A DNA stretch of 49,850 nucleotides from Saccoglossus kowalevskii (Eukaryota > Hemichordata > Enteropneusta > Harrimaniidae). The position numbers and the translations under genes were made by a program. Location: assembly GCF_000003605.2 (NCBI RefSeq), contig NW_003128863.1, positions 505,924-555,773 of the forward strand, in the 5' to 3' direction. Below, piece by piece: positions 38,006-49,838 of this stretch; the first letter of the stretch is position 1, and each line of letters starts with the position of its first letter. The notes under the pieces are model-generated. The model was given only the letters and a program-made list of their open reading frames with translations, ran no database searches and was not told the DNA's origin.

Positions 38006-38829
38006 GTTAACATTATCAAAGATCAGGAATTACAAACTGCCAATAATGTATTTATAGGGAAAGTAAAAAGTTTGAAGCGGGAGGGGAAAGATAAAATCCA
38101 ACACAAAACGCATATCAGTGCGGGAGACATGAGTAAGATGTTTACCAGCTGGACACTGTCCGACCGTAGAGTTTTTCTTTTGCTGAAGGGGACGGGAGGG
38201 TCTTCGGGATTTACACAAAGAGAGTTTTGTTTTAATGAAAGATGACAGGGGACAGGATTATATCACTTTGGCCTATTTGGAAGCAACCAAAAACCACCCC
38301 GGGGATTTGAAGGGTGACTTTGAATCAGAGAAACGGATGTACAAAACAGACTTCCCACTTTGTCCTGTTACGGCCATTCTAAATTATACAAGTAAGCTTC
38401 AACCAAGCAATAATGCTTATTTCCAGCGGCCTATTAGTAACTTTACAGGAAGGGGAACAACTTGGTATACACTGAACGCTCCTTTGGGTCAAAATACTTT
38501 GGGGGAAATGCTGAAAAAAACATCAGCTACCCCAGAGTTGAGCAGGCTGTACACTAACCATTGTAACCACTATAAAATCATTGAACAACGCTGGAATACC
38601 AACACGTATAATCATGAATTTAAGTGGCCATCGGAATGAAGGTAGTATCAGGAGTTACTGTCGCGACAGTTCTCGTGAACAAAAATGTCAGTGTAGTGAC
38701 ATTTTAATGTCAAAAGTCGGTGTTTCTAGTGGTAACAATTACCTTCCGATGGCCCCCAGTTCCAGCGTCCTTCGGCCGTCAACATCGGGCATGGCTCAAG
38801 TAGTGTCAGAGAAATATCTCCACAAGTGA
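38006..38829 (+). pseudogene. Crypton/DUF3504-type tyrosine recombinase, frameshifted
   Basis: Three open segments in successive frames (to about 38245, 38235-38639, 38581-38829) together resemble the tyrosine recombinase-like domain found in Crypton transposons and in domesticated relatives such as KIAA1958 and ZMYM proteins. Recognised landmarks are EATKNHPGDL, KRMYKTDFPLCPVTAI, YFQRPI, LGQNTLGEMLKK, LYTNHC, and the C-terminal box LSGHRNEGSIRSY with the His-Arg pair and candidate nucleophilic Tyr. Two frameshifts split it, and the residues after LYTNHC that normally include a catalytic Arg are altered. It is a dead transposon copy rather than a host gene. A run of 11 C at 37995-38005 lies just upstream. 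Element ends were not found. Confidence 0.75.
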
Positions 38830-39322
38830 AACGGTATGCTCAAGCTCAGTCGCCACAGAAAACCTGTTCAAAAACTGCAATTTCGGAGGCTCTGTATATG
38901 TATATATACTAACAATATATTATATTTCTCAAAAACCAAACCAAAATCCTAGAAAACGACAACTTGAAAAATTTAAAACCGCCATGTTCAAATTTACCAC
39001 TCCTAACAGATGTTAATGTATTAATCCGCCATATTTATAATGTCGATTCATGTGTATATTTTTCCTGTTTTATATTTGTATAAACCTTTTTTATTTATTG
39101 ACGATGTATTTTAAGAAATAAACTTGAACATTTGCAATTTTATAATAATATGTTATATCGTTTTCACTTGGAATTGCATGGTTGTGCGAACGTGTCTCGG
39201 AGTGATTTCTATTGAAAGAGTGTACGGCAAGGCCCCAGAACGTGGTTATTCATCCCTCCCCACACTTTGTTTCGGAAAGATGCCGTATTTCCAATAAATA
39301 TTCAACGTTGTTGTATTATAAT
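38830..39322. other. Downstream of recombinase remnant, noncoding
   Basis: No gene seen. AATAAA near 39116 could be an old element poly(A) signal. Confidence 0.4.
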
Positions 39323-39439
39323 GAGGTTATAAAAGGTACACTCGGGTATTTGGTTGCGGATATAAGACCTCTCAGGGAAAAATTAGCATATTTGGCTTAA
39401 ACAATATACCAAATACCCTCGCGTGCCGTTTATAACCTC
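39323..39439. mobile_element. 117-bp foldback/MITE-like inverted repeat
   Basis: Two 32-base arms face each other: 39323-39354 (GAGGTTATAAAAGG...GGGTATTTGGT) and 39408-39439, whose complement reads GAGGTTATAAACGG...GGGTATTTGGT. The arms differ at a few internal positions and are separated by 53 bases. It is either a minimal MITE or a structured hairpin locus. No coding content. Confidence 0.65.
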
Positions 39440-40610
39440 TAAATAAATAAATAATTTAATTATAAATATATAGAATTGCAAAGATTCAATCGATAAGATA
39501 TAAACAATGTGTGCGTCCATTACGTCCGTGGCCGAAACTTCTTACATTCGAGATGTGCGTAACAATCTGCCCTCCGCCGTTGATGCATCAACATTCAATA
39601 ATAATACTAGTTGATGTTTCCATCGTTTCCATAGACACTATATACTACCAGCACAGCGTGTATTTTCATTGAAAAGTCCATATTATATACGAGAATCAAC
39701 TAAACTATGCCTAACGGAAAGTATATTGCAAAAACACATCTAAATTGCAAGTTAGAAATTGCGTACAAATTACGATATTTAATGTGGAAAATGCTTTATA
39801 CGCTTACAAAAAATAATATCTTTGTACGAATTACGGACGAATAAAATAGCTGATTATATTTAACACCTTGCCCGCGTCTACGAAATTACGTTTTTTTTCA
39901 TTTATTTATTTAAATTACATTCTTACGAAAATAAAACCAATTGATTACAGCTTACGAAAATACCCCTTTCCGACCCTCTGCTGTATATGACCCCTTCCGC
40001 TTTTAATAAGTAAACAAACATCAGAGCCCAAAACCCCACTCTGTCTAACGGTGACCTCGGTTGACACCAATTACCATGTTGTTGTGTTTCTCACTATTGC
40101 TTGTTCAGTACAGAAAGTACTGTCTTGACTAAGGATGGCAAAATCAGTTGCAATAATAGATTTTGTTCACACATTTTGTTATATCATTCATTGGATTACT
40201 TAAATCGCAAACAAATGGCACGTGAAGGAATTCAGCTAAACAAATTTAATTAGTTACAAAGTCAAAATATAAACGAAATAGAGAAATCCATGAAATTCCT
40301 GTCCTGTATTTTGTTTAGTGCAAAATGCGTAGATTATATTGCATATTCAACGTTACGTCAAACACATGAATTGGTGTCATTTTCATTGAAATAATATTCC
40401 AAAAACACTATGAATCGATTTTTAGATACACAAGATGTACTGAAAGTATGCTTTTCATACAGTAAACTATTTAACAATACATGTCTAAAGCGTGACTACT
40501 ATGCAGAATCGGCCTGTGATGACCTGTGATACAAAAGATTTTAACAGGAGCGCCATCTTGAGGCGATGTCACTATTAATAAAATGGTGTCACAGTAGAGG
40601 GCATTGATTT
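39440..40610. other. Noncoding, no gene recognised
   Basis: AT-rich with scattered short repeats (ATTTATTTATTT near 39900). No supported gene. Confidence 0.5.
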
Positions 40611-42190
40611 GATTTTAGTCATTTGCCAAAAAACTACGGGATAAAGTGTAATTTAATTCTAACTCAACGTCTGATCAAATGTAGATCTATGTATTGCCTA
40701 TCAAATAAATGCTTGTAGAGTTTTGGGTCGTAATATTTATTTCCGTGGTTGTCCCTGAAAGTAGTACACTTTTTGCACGAGGCGAAAATTTGGAATTTTA
40801 GTCATCTTCAAAGTACTCTATGGGACAAAGTGTAATAGAATTCTAACTCAACTTATGATAAAATGTAGATCTACGTATTGCCTATCAAATAAATGCTTGT
40901 AGAGTTTTGGATCTATTGTTTAGTCACGTGGCTGTCTCTGCATTTGCTAAAAAATCTGAACAGCTTCAGTCCATATACCTTCGAAGTGACAATGCTGGGT
41001 GTTATCACAACACATTCATACTTCAAGCAGCTAGGCATATCAACGAAACAGCAGGAGTCAGACGAGTGGGTTATTGCGACCCACAAAGGGGAAAGGGTCA
41101 TTTGACAAACAGACAGCAACAGTGAAGTCCCACATCAAGACCTGGATCAATGAGGGCCACAGTGTTGAGACGGCAGAGGAGTTTAAGATTGCCGTAGAGT
41201 CTTGTGGTGGAATCCCGGGAGTGAAAGTCTTTCTGTGTGAAGTGGCTGCAGTTGTTGCAGCGATATCCATAAAACTGGATGGAATTACTAAACTCAACAA
41301 CTTTGCCATTAGTGATGCAGGTCTACGTGTCTGGCGAGCATACAACATCAGGGAAGGGATTCTTGTGCCTTGGCTGCGATTGCCTTTCATAGAACCACCA
41401 CTGCTGAAGATTGTCAGTCAGCCGTCAAATCCTGGTTCTGCATTTCAACCCATCAAGTCCAGGGAGATGAAGGTGCAAGAGTCAGATTCTGATGAAGATG
41501 TCATGTCATTAGACTGTGCAACCCAGCCTTGGCAGCCTTTTCCCTTGTCCAGAAAAGAGCTGCGTCAAGGTTGATCAAACATGCAAAGGTCTGGAGGCTC
41601 ATGTAGCTGTCGGAAAGCACAAACGTCGCTTTGAAAAAGAGACGTTACTGGACAAGACAAAGTTGAAGTACGCAGAAAAGCTTGCACAAGGCCCATCAGA
41701 AGTGCCACATATAGAGCCATCCTCATAAGTAAACAGAACAACACCTTGCCCAAAGCAAGGATGTGCACTGCGCAGTCCGAAGAAGGCTGCCAGGTTTAGC
41801 CACAAGTAAAATGAGTACCTTGATAAGCGGTTTCGACTTGGACAAGCTACTGGACGAAAGTCAGACCCCATTACTGTGTCGAAAGAGATGAGGCATGCGC
41901 GTGATACACAAGGCCAACGGCTATTCTAGGTGCAAGATTCTGAGGAGGAGGAGCAACATCACAAACAACGTGACTTAACTTTATGACCTGAAACTCTACA
42001 AGCATATATTTGATAGACAAAACATAGCATTCATTCGATAGGCAATACATAGATTCACCTTTGATAATAAGTTGAATTAGAAATATATTTTAATTTGTCA
42101 TGTAGCGTACTTCGAACATGGCTAAAGTTCACAATTTTCGCCAAACACAATAAGTGGCCTACTTTAAGGTACAGCCACGTGACAACCAAA
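40611..42190 (+). mobile_element. Decayed DNA transposon with long inverted ends
   Basis: The left end is 40741-40910 and the right end 41989-42182 read on the other strand. Both carry GTGGCTGT or GTGGTTGT, GGCGAAAATT, TATTGCCTATC and GCTTGTAGAGTTT in the same order. The left terminal sequence is duplicated in tandem with a period of about 186 bases (40611-40796 and 40797 onward). Between the ends lie fragments of a transposase-like protein. Target-site duplications were not resolved. Confidence 0.65.
40907..41935 (+). pseudogene. Transposase-like protein (DNAGCYH type) with C2H2 zinc finger, broken
   Basis: Piece 1 (frame of 40907) contains IYLRSDNAGCYHNT and piece 2 (41074-41574) contains ATVKSHIKTWINEGHSVETA and NFAISDAGLRVWRAY. 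Piece 3 (frame of 41516) holds a C2H2 finger of spacing C-x4-C-x12-H-x5-H near 41540-41612, followed by ETLLDKTKLKYAEKLAQG. A final piece near 41860-41930 reads like the usual C-terminus (DPITVSKEMRHARDTQG). This layout matches a family I have seen repeatedly in cnidarian and mollusc predicted proteins with an RNase H-like DNAGCYH motif. I do not know its formal superfamily name. Frameshifts between pieces and in-frame stops show it is inactive. Confidence 0.65.
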
Positions 42191-43780
42191 TGAGTTACCA
42201 AATTTTACAAGATAATATTTGAAAGATATTTCAATTATATATGCATGGTGCAAATTTCAAGTAAAAAAAATACCAGAGCGGCACTTATAGAGTTACAAAT
42301 TTGGGCCAAAAATTATTTTTTTGAAGCTTGAAACATCTAATGGTTTTCAGGCTGCCCAAGAACTAAAATGTACGTCTTTGGAAATTTCACAAAAAGCCAA
42401 AATGTTGGTCTATTCAGATCTTGTTTTGTTTTTTTATGATTGGTTTAAAGGTGTTGCCGAGACAGTGCCGAAAAATATGCTGATTTTCATGTTTTTGAGA
42501 TGCAAAAATTGGGAAAAATGGCCAGAAAACTTTGTTTGCCCGTTACCATGCAACAAGGAGTTTTGATCTAAAAGAAAGATAGTTTGAGGGGTTGTGGACC
42601 AAGTACTATCCCTGTGCAAAATATGAGCCAAATCTATTTTTTGATCCCTGCCATCATTGTTTGATCCTAACAGACATTTGCTCTAAATGACGTAGAGGAG
42701 AAAAATCAGAAAAAAAGAATGATGAAATAGTGTCGATTGTTTGGATTTTTATCCCTCGAGTGACATAATACATATATAAATCATATCATTCATTGATAAA
42801 CAATGTAACGTTTAAAAGTTTGATTTGAAAGAATGTGTAAAACACTCTTTATTGATTTAAAGACACTCACGTGGTGCTTTCTTATGGGTATTATACCAGG
42901 GTTTGTATGCCGTATTTTGTTTATAGAGAGGGAGTCTCTATAGAGGTGATTTTTAGCGCCTACAGTTCAAAATATTCTTTAAAAATCAACAAAGTGTTTT
43001 GCAAGGTTTACACTCGCTATTTCAGAGAATAAACGGCTCGGACCCGAAAAGCAAAATGACAAAGATGATATTTAGTATAAAGGGCTTAAACCTGTTCAGA
43101 ACATTGTGCGAATGGCATAGCCCATGCGGGCGTGAATGTTATTGTTATTTTATTTATTTTCACATATTTGATATATCATGTTTTAAAGATGAAGAAAATA
43201 GATAACAAAGCATGTGGTCACCGTACTTAGTTGGGAAAACTTCGACAAATAAATTCCAGTGTTTATATCATGCTGTGGCTGTCTTGGGACTTTTTAACTT
43301 TTTTATCTCAAAATTGTGTTCTGTGATATATACAATATTTTTAGTAGGTTTTTGATGAGGAAGTGGTGTCAACGCGTTTTTTGTGGAAACCGCTGCTAAA
43401 GTGTTTTTTATGCTCAACTTTTTCATAAGTTTCCCCAAAAAACAGATTGACAGTGAACCAAAAAATATCACATACTGTAGGCTAATAATAAAACGATTAA
43501 TTGTAGACAGATTTTGATATTGTCACTTCTATATGCGTTTAAAGACGCTCACATGTAAAAGAAACACGTGTAGCATTCGACTTTAACACAAAATGTCCCA
43601 AGAAAAATAATGTCAAAAGTCAACAGAGCAAATAATTTGGCGTCACGCAAGGTAGCGAGAAATTACTGTCTTAGCGGTCCGTAGAGGGCGTAGCGTCATA
43701 GAGGGCACTATACTGTACTCCGAAGGGTAGTGTTTAGTTATTGTACAACTGTTTGTCATTCTACGCGTTGCAACAGAGTA
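42191..43780. other. Noncoding, no gene recognised
   Basis: The open frames at 42321-42566 (plus) and 42434-42631 (minus) overlap each other and show no domain. The surroundings are AT-rich. It may include remains of further repeats, but none could be named. Confidence 0.45.
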
Positions 43781-43784
43781 ACTG

Positions 43785-43945
43785 ACATATACAGTTTGTT
43801 CACCGCATTCATTGGCTGATTCAGAATGGAAAAATCGACGGTTGATAAGACTATGTAAGAATGTAATTTATGCAATACGGCAATCACAGTCACAAAGCAA
43901 CAAGTCGTTTGTACTACACTGCGCCCTCATTCGTTCACTAATCAA
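43785..43945 (+). promoter_or_regulatory. Block similar to the array's upstream promoter region
   Basis: CTACACTGCGCCCTCATTCG (43916 onward) parallels CTACACTGCGCCCTCACTAG at 3798 in unit 1. The preceding GCATTCATTGGCTGATT (about 43805) parallels GCATTGGCTGATT near 31292 in block C and GCCATTGGCTGGTT near 34280. No TATA box follows at the expected distance. It could be a decayed promoter or part of a dispersed repeat. Confidence 0.3.
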
Positions 43946-44269
43946 CATAAATCCATACCATTTCCCTTGTACAAATAGGAGAGATAGACATTTACGGGTA
44001 TGCGCCAAATGTTTACAGCTTATTGAAATATAAGGCATTGTCAAAAGTGACACAATTCTGACTTTATGCTACTTGGAGCGCAGTACTGTGATAATTCATA
44101 GGGCATTTGCATAACATTATATATATAATGCCATTCAATTGTTCGTCTCGTGTTTCCCAACGCATTTAAAACTCCCTTTTGAATTTGGAGGACTTTGTGT
44201 GACTGACCGTGGTGTTTGTAAACTTTAGTCGAACTGTTGTAGTGTGTAAATCTGCCACAAAGTGGAGTT

Positions 44270-44600
44270 GCCATCGTCTCTTGTTTACCAACTCATTTAC
44301 GTTTGTGCCTCAACGAGGACTGAAAAGTGATTTTCATTTACTTCGTCTGTTATAAATCAACTGTATTAGCGTCCTTCGAACTTCCTATTGCCATCGGCAT
44401 TATGTCTACTACACTCGGCGGTGTAGTGCGTATCGATCTTCTTGTATGAAACGCACCCGAACCCGGAAATCGTCGGCAAATCGGGATGTTCTCGTCACGT
44501 AATTTCTTACCTTGTTTTTGGTAGTACTGTATTGGTCGAAGTGAAACAAACATGGCTGCCGTAATGCATGTTGTTCGACTAATCGATCGTGTTTCTCTTC
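44270..44600. promoter_or_regulatory. CpG-richer patch, candidate promoter region
   Basis: Clearly more CG dinucleotides than the surroundings (for example CTCGGCGGTGTAGTGCG near 44412 and CACCCGAACCCGGAAATCG near 44455). It surrounds start codons in good context on both strands (ATGGCTGCC on plus at 44552, ATGTTTGTT on minus at 44553). Housekeeping-type promoters often look like this, but no full gene was traced. Confidence 0.3.
44511..44553 (-). CDS. Possible first coding exon of a minus-strand gene (partial)
   Basis: On the minus strand an ATG with good context (GCAGCCATGT) opens 14 codons beginning MFVSLRPIQYYQKQ. They end CAAG before a strong donor GTAAGAAATT. It lies in the CpG-richer patch. 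I could not identify later exons toward lower coordinates, and the peptide is too short to recognise. On the plus strand an 18-codon frame starting MAAVMHVV overlaps the start. Treat as a lead only. Confidence 0.22.
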
Positions 44601-46414
44601 CTGTATTATAGTTACATGTTTTCTTTGATTTTTTTATTTCAATTAAACAGCGATTTGGCTGTGGCCATGCATTTAGTCATTGTCGACTGTTTTTTCTTGA
44701 ATTTCATAGTAGCATACGCTAAGTACAATTAAACGTCCCGAGTTGAACAGTAGTCATTTCCCAGGTTCACAATAAACAAACATGATTATTTAATTTTGTT
44801 TAACTTCTTCTCTTAAAAATTGCGTTTCCAAAATAAATAAATAATAACAGGTACCCTCATGTATACTTCAAGTTTTCATTAAAACAAAGTCAAAGTTTTT
44901 GAAATTGCTATTCTGTTTGTTCGCCAATCCATTGCTCCAAAACACACCTTTAAATAATCTTATTTCCCAAACATCGAGATAGCTCTGCCAACTCTTGTTA
45001 CTGTTATATGCTATTCATGGCATATATTGCTAGTATAACAATTCGAATGATGACATCATTGACATATGACAGAGATTCAATCATGATATTTGCTGTTATC
45101 GTAAAATTGTTATCACGTCACACACACAGAACATTTATCAGAGCTATGGAAACCCAATGCATTGAAACAGTGCCTTAATGGATACATTGTTTCAAAGCAT
45201 ATACACCAATAACAGTATTTATAGTGTCTGTGAGCACGTGAAGTTCAACACATTACACTCCGATTATCCTGACATGTTCTTTAAATCAAGAAAATTAGTA
45301 AATCTGACTGCATACACATGATATCTGCAATAGTAAATAGTCTGAATGTCATTTGACGATGTATGAATAAAACGTACAATGAAACCTGACAACGCTAATG
45401 ACTTGATAACCATAAACTCTTCCAAAATAACTTCTATTGGCTCATAGTATGGCAAGTGTTGGTGTCGACAGACACACGAACACGTTACAAAAAGCTAGGT
45501 TTATCGCACTATTCAATTCATATAAAACACCATCGTTGACGATCTACTGTTGAAGAATGACCATTGAATCAAATGACCAAAATGAACAGAAATTTAATCC
45601 AAAACGGATAAAAAGGAGAACGTTATTTTCAGATTCATCGCATGACTCCCTCAAACTTTGTGAATAGCCTCAAAGTAAAACAAATATTGAGTTGCGGCTT
45701 ATCCAAGGATTGAACAAAATAATAAATTTCATCCGTATTCGGTGTCACATACACTAATGTGTTATCTACCAAGAGATAGACATAAACTATCGGCATCCGT
45801 ATGTAGCCGTATCATTTGACACACACACATATGATAGCTTTGACTGTATTTTAAAACGCCAAATTAAGACGCCATTGCCTAAAACTATATAAAGCTTTTG
45901 CGTCATGCTAAGACGGTGTGTCTAATCGCCAGTAATTTTCAACTACTGTATGCATGTGTGTGCGAACCCGCATCGCCATGTGTAGACGTTGACAGGAATA
46001 TGATTGGAGTTTAACAATCAATTTATTTTCTGAGTTTACATTGTCAGCCATTCATATTTGACATTCCATATTTAAACAGTGAGACACAACAGACCCGGTG
46101 AGATATTTAACAAATACCACCGTTTTGTAACAAACTCAATGCGGTTTCATTGTATCGCTGACAAGTTATGTAAGCTACAATTTCAACAAGTAAAATACAA
46201 ATTAGTTTATAACATACTTGACAATATATTCAATTTTCAGCAATTCTTGAATGTTTAAATAACGTTTGTCAATTTCAAAATTACTACATTCACGTTCATT
46301 CAATTTGTTTTCTGAACAAATGTCATTGAAGTCTCCCCCACGTGTAATACAAGCACAGACACATTACGAACGTCATCGATACCTATCATGATGATGCATG
46401 ATTGTACATTTCAA

Positions 46415-46455
46415 GAATAATAATAATAACAACAACAACAATACAACAGCAGCAG
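46415..46455. repeat. (AAT)n(AAC)n(AGC)n compound microsatellite
   Basis: Successive AAT, AAC and CAG trinucleotide runs over about 40 bases. Confidence 0.85.
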
Positions 46456-47389
46456 AAACGGCGAGCAAATCTGAGTCTATTCTCCTTAGCCGGAAGCACT
46501 TCGTTGACTAGAAACCAGTTTTTTAACAAGCGCCCAAGAGCAGATGCGAATATTAGGCGTCTGGCAGTCTGCTTTGCTTAAGCAATAGTTAGAGACAATC
46601 GTCCAACATTTGGCACAAACGAATACAAATATGGGTAACAAACTGGATATCATCGTACAAAAAAGAACATAAAATGTGGGTGAAAGTAAATGTCCAATTG
46701 TTATATAATAAATAGTGCGTGAAGAATGGTATTAGTTCTAAATTATAGAATAAGTGAATTTATGTGTTTCCTACCTTTGTGTCACCAAAAAACGCTTGGA
46801 TGTCTTTTCTCATGTTTTGTCGCCGTCCAATATATTAGTGTAAGTAGTGTAAGTAGAAGTTGCCTTACCGAGTGTAGGTGGTGTAACAACTGGCACTCGA
46901 TGAATCAGTGAGTGTTTTCAATAGTTAGTATGTATGTTCAATCATGTTTATGCGGATCGACGAATTGAAAGTGGTTGACAATAAGGTGAATAAAATATTC
47001 CGCTTTCAAACTTGTGTGATTTTACAGCACGTTATTTGATCATTGGTCAGAAACCATTTATGTTTTGACTAGTTTGCAACTTAAATGATGTGTATCTTAT
47101 TGAAGAATGCTCAATAACAACACTGACTGTCACAAAACCCTTAGACACACTTAGATACGGCATATGAACTAATGTATTCCGTATAGGTTGTTATAGTACG
47201 TTTTAAGTGACCTTTAGCGAAGATCAATTTAGTGCTTTCCTAACTTAATTCGCACAAGAGCGGATTGTCGAAACTCAGTTTGTAAACGATATAAGACAAA
47301 TATCAAAATTTTAACTTTCCTCTATCTGTTTTATAATCATCAAAAGATAATAGCGACGATAAGATCCTACAAAACCTTTATATAGAGCT

Positions 47390-47472
47390 ATTACGTAGCA
47401 GTATGCCCCAAGGCTATTATAAAATAGAGTTAGCACACCACTGGGTGAAACCGTGGTATGCTACTACGTAAT
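47390..47472. repeat. Imperfect inverted repeat (hairpin)
   Basis: ATTACGTAGCAGTATGCC on the left faces GGTATGCTACTACGTAAT on the right, about 45 bases apart. The arms pair with a few mismatches. Probably a small foldback element; its function is unknown. Confidence 0.45.
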
Positions 47473-47923
47473 CGAGGGGGATAAATAATGTCAGATAAAA
47501 CAAATAAGTGCCATATGGAACTAGGTGCATTTGCACTGACATATTGTGGCCTTAGTAAATGCTGTTTGTGTATATATATACTCAACGGTTATATAAAGAC
47601 ACATATTATACAATTATGTGAATAACATGTGTACAATTGGCCGCACGTTGCAACGCGTTGTGTAAACTCATTTCCGAGGTCAAACAATTACACCGAATGA
47701 CGTTAATGATTGACATTTTATAATAACAGTGACGGAAGTAATGTTTGTTTACTGGAATGTTAAATGGTATTCAACATTGTTCTACATAAACAAGTTGTAT
47801 TGTTTGAATAACATACGGTCTAGTCAAATAAGTATAGTAATTACAAAGTCGCGTCATTCAATCAACTGATAGTCTATGTACATGTGTTCTTTAGTTTATC
47901 GCGCTTCAAAGTAATATCTGTTG

Positions 47924-47990
47924 GATAAAAGACGTACACGGTTGACGTTATTGCCATACAATATCTTGTTTATCTGCTGTGAAGTCTGGT
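47924..47990 (+). promoter_or_regulatory. Possible TATA promoter and noncoding exon of the LDLa gene
   Basis: GATAAAAG at 47924-47931 is followed about 31 bases later by an initiator-like CCATAC (start A at 47956). A 33-nt segment then ends AGTCTG before donor GTAAGC at 47989. This copies the design of the LDLa-Ly6 genes (TATA, tiny noncoding exon, GTAAGC donor). The exon that would be joined begins after TTTTTCAG at 48818. Prediction only. Confidence 0.35.
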
Positions 47991-48853
47991 AAGCATGCAT
48001 ATTTCCTGTTCATTTTGCGTAAAAACCGTTTATTTATTCGTCTTTTTAATTTATATTATGTCATTTATTAACTTCATTCACCACTGATTATATGAACCGT
48101 TATTTATTGAGTGTACTTATGGAAATCTAATTTCTACAATGTGTTGTGATTATTTGAATTTTATAGATTCCGTTCAACTTGACATTATCATTTGGGGCTT
48201 AGATTTTTTAATAATTTAGGTTGTCAAAACAACACAGCTTTGCAGTTGTGCGAAATAGTGTATGTAATGATATTTAAAGGAAAGCGTACATTGTCTGCAT
48301 TGAAGTCAAAATATCGAGATTACGATGCAGTATCGCACATTTAAATAATCTCTCTAACATACATGGCTGCACAACTATATGGATGTGTTTTGGGGTTATA
48401 TTTGTGGTTGGTCTACTCAACTTCGTTGGTGAGGAGATTTAGTAGAATGTCTGCACGTCTATGAAATCTTTAGATTGAGATGGATACTGATACATTTAAA
48501 ATGTGAAGGGGTCGTATGCTTTATTCCGGCTCTGACCAAAAACTGTCGATACTATCTGTTTGATTACTCCTTCTCGACTGCAAAATGCTTGGTAGAGTAT
48601 GAATATGTGTTTGTCAATCTGTAGCAAAAAAAAAATACATTTCAAACACATTAATGCCGAGCTTTAACGAACATATCGATAAGACATCAATTATTTCCAG
48701 CTACAGTGTGTACAAGATTTCATATTTGGGGAGTCGTCAAACACGATATCGAGTTTTTATTGTAGAATATTGAATATTGAATATTGTTCAACGTATGTTA
48801 ATCATAACATTTTTCAGCTGTTCTGTACAATTATCACACGAATCAGAAACACA

Positions 48854-49838
48854 ATGACCCGGATATTATTGTTACTCTTCGTGGTGAGCACGTTATTGCC
48901 TGCCGTACGTTCAGGTATGTAGACTGACTCATTGAAAGGGCCCGTTTATTCATGTTGATGTACATATTTTGTAAGTAATGCTACACACAACATACGGTCT
49001 TAACCTGAAAGGCCTCCATGTCAGACCATTTGAAAGGCACGAATCAATACAACCCAGTGACTTTTAATAAATTGAATAAAATAACAATTAAATTATGCAT
49101 GCTTTGATTTAAATAAAAACAATATGCATGGTATTGTGATGTCAGTGTACAAACAAATTAAAACTCAGATCTGCGAATGATATTAATTAGAAACATCTAC
49201 AATTAATGACTCAATTCCAATAGAGTGCGAAGTTTTGATTAAGACATATTTTCATGCTGAATACAAACACACTGATTACAAGAATGCACATCAAAATAAA
49301 ATACCACGATTTTACCGGTTCTGGAATAATATTTAGCCTTTTTGTACTTCGTTCGTTACGAAACCAAATTCACCGTACACAGTCTCTAATACGCATTACA
49401 TATTTGCTGTTATCTTTAGCCTGTGACGTAGAGACTCAATTCACATGCAACGATGGTCGGTGTATTCCTGTGTATTGGCGTTGTGATACAAAGCCACAGT
49501 GTGATAATGGCGAAGATGAGATATCATGTGGTAACAGTTGTTTTTAGTAAAATACGTTTAATATTGTATAAATTATATTAGTTATATTAATATTTGAATT
49601 CAAATTGTTGATCTCCCATCCGTTAATTATTGTTTTCAATCATACGACTTCCATGCAATCACATTTTTGGCTGAAATATGCTAATGTTGCATGCTAACAG
49701 TGAGAGTTGTTATTTTAGACACTGCTGTGTGTCCGGATACTTATTCGTTCCAATGTCGAAGCGGTAAATGTTTAAAAACTAGTTGGAAGTGTGATTATCG
49801 CATCAATTGTCCCGATGGTGACGACGAAATGGGATGTG
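48854..49838 (+). CDS. Secreted multi-LDLa protein, 5' part (continues beyond window)
   Basis: Three coding exons are visible: 48854-48914, 49420-49530 and 49719-49838. The first is a hydrophobic signal peptide ([18 protein letters not shown]). The second is an LDLa repeat ([19 protein letters not shown]..., ending DNGEDEISC), and the third another LDLa repeat ending [10 protein letters not shown]. Each repeat has six cysteines and acidic calcium ligands. All introns are phase 1, so LDLa exons are interchangeable modules. The last donor (GTAAGT at 49839) shows the gene continues to the right. The final domain content, such as more LDLa or a Ly6 domain, cannot be seen. An open frame starting at 49254 runs through the acceptor into exon 2, but a signal peptide makes the 48854 start more likely. 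Confidence 0.8.

Larger units (their letters stand above)
44601..47920. other. Intergenic, no gene recognised
   Basis: AT-rich sequence. The open frames at 45264-45455 (minus) and 46726-46911 (plus) have no domain or splice context. The microsatellite and hairpin listed separately lie within. Confidence 0.5.
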
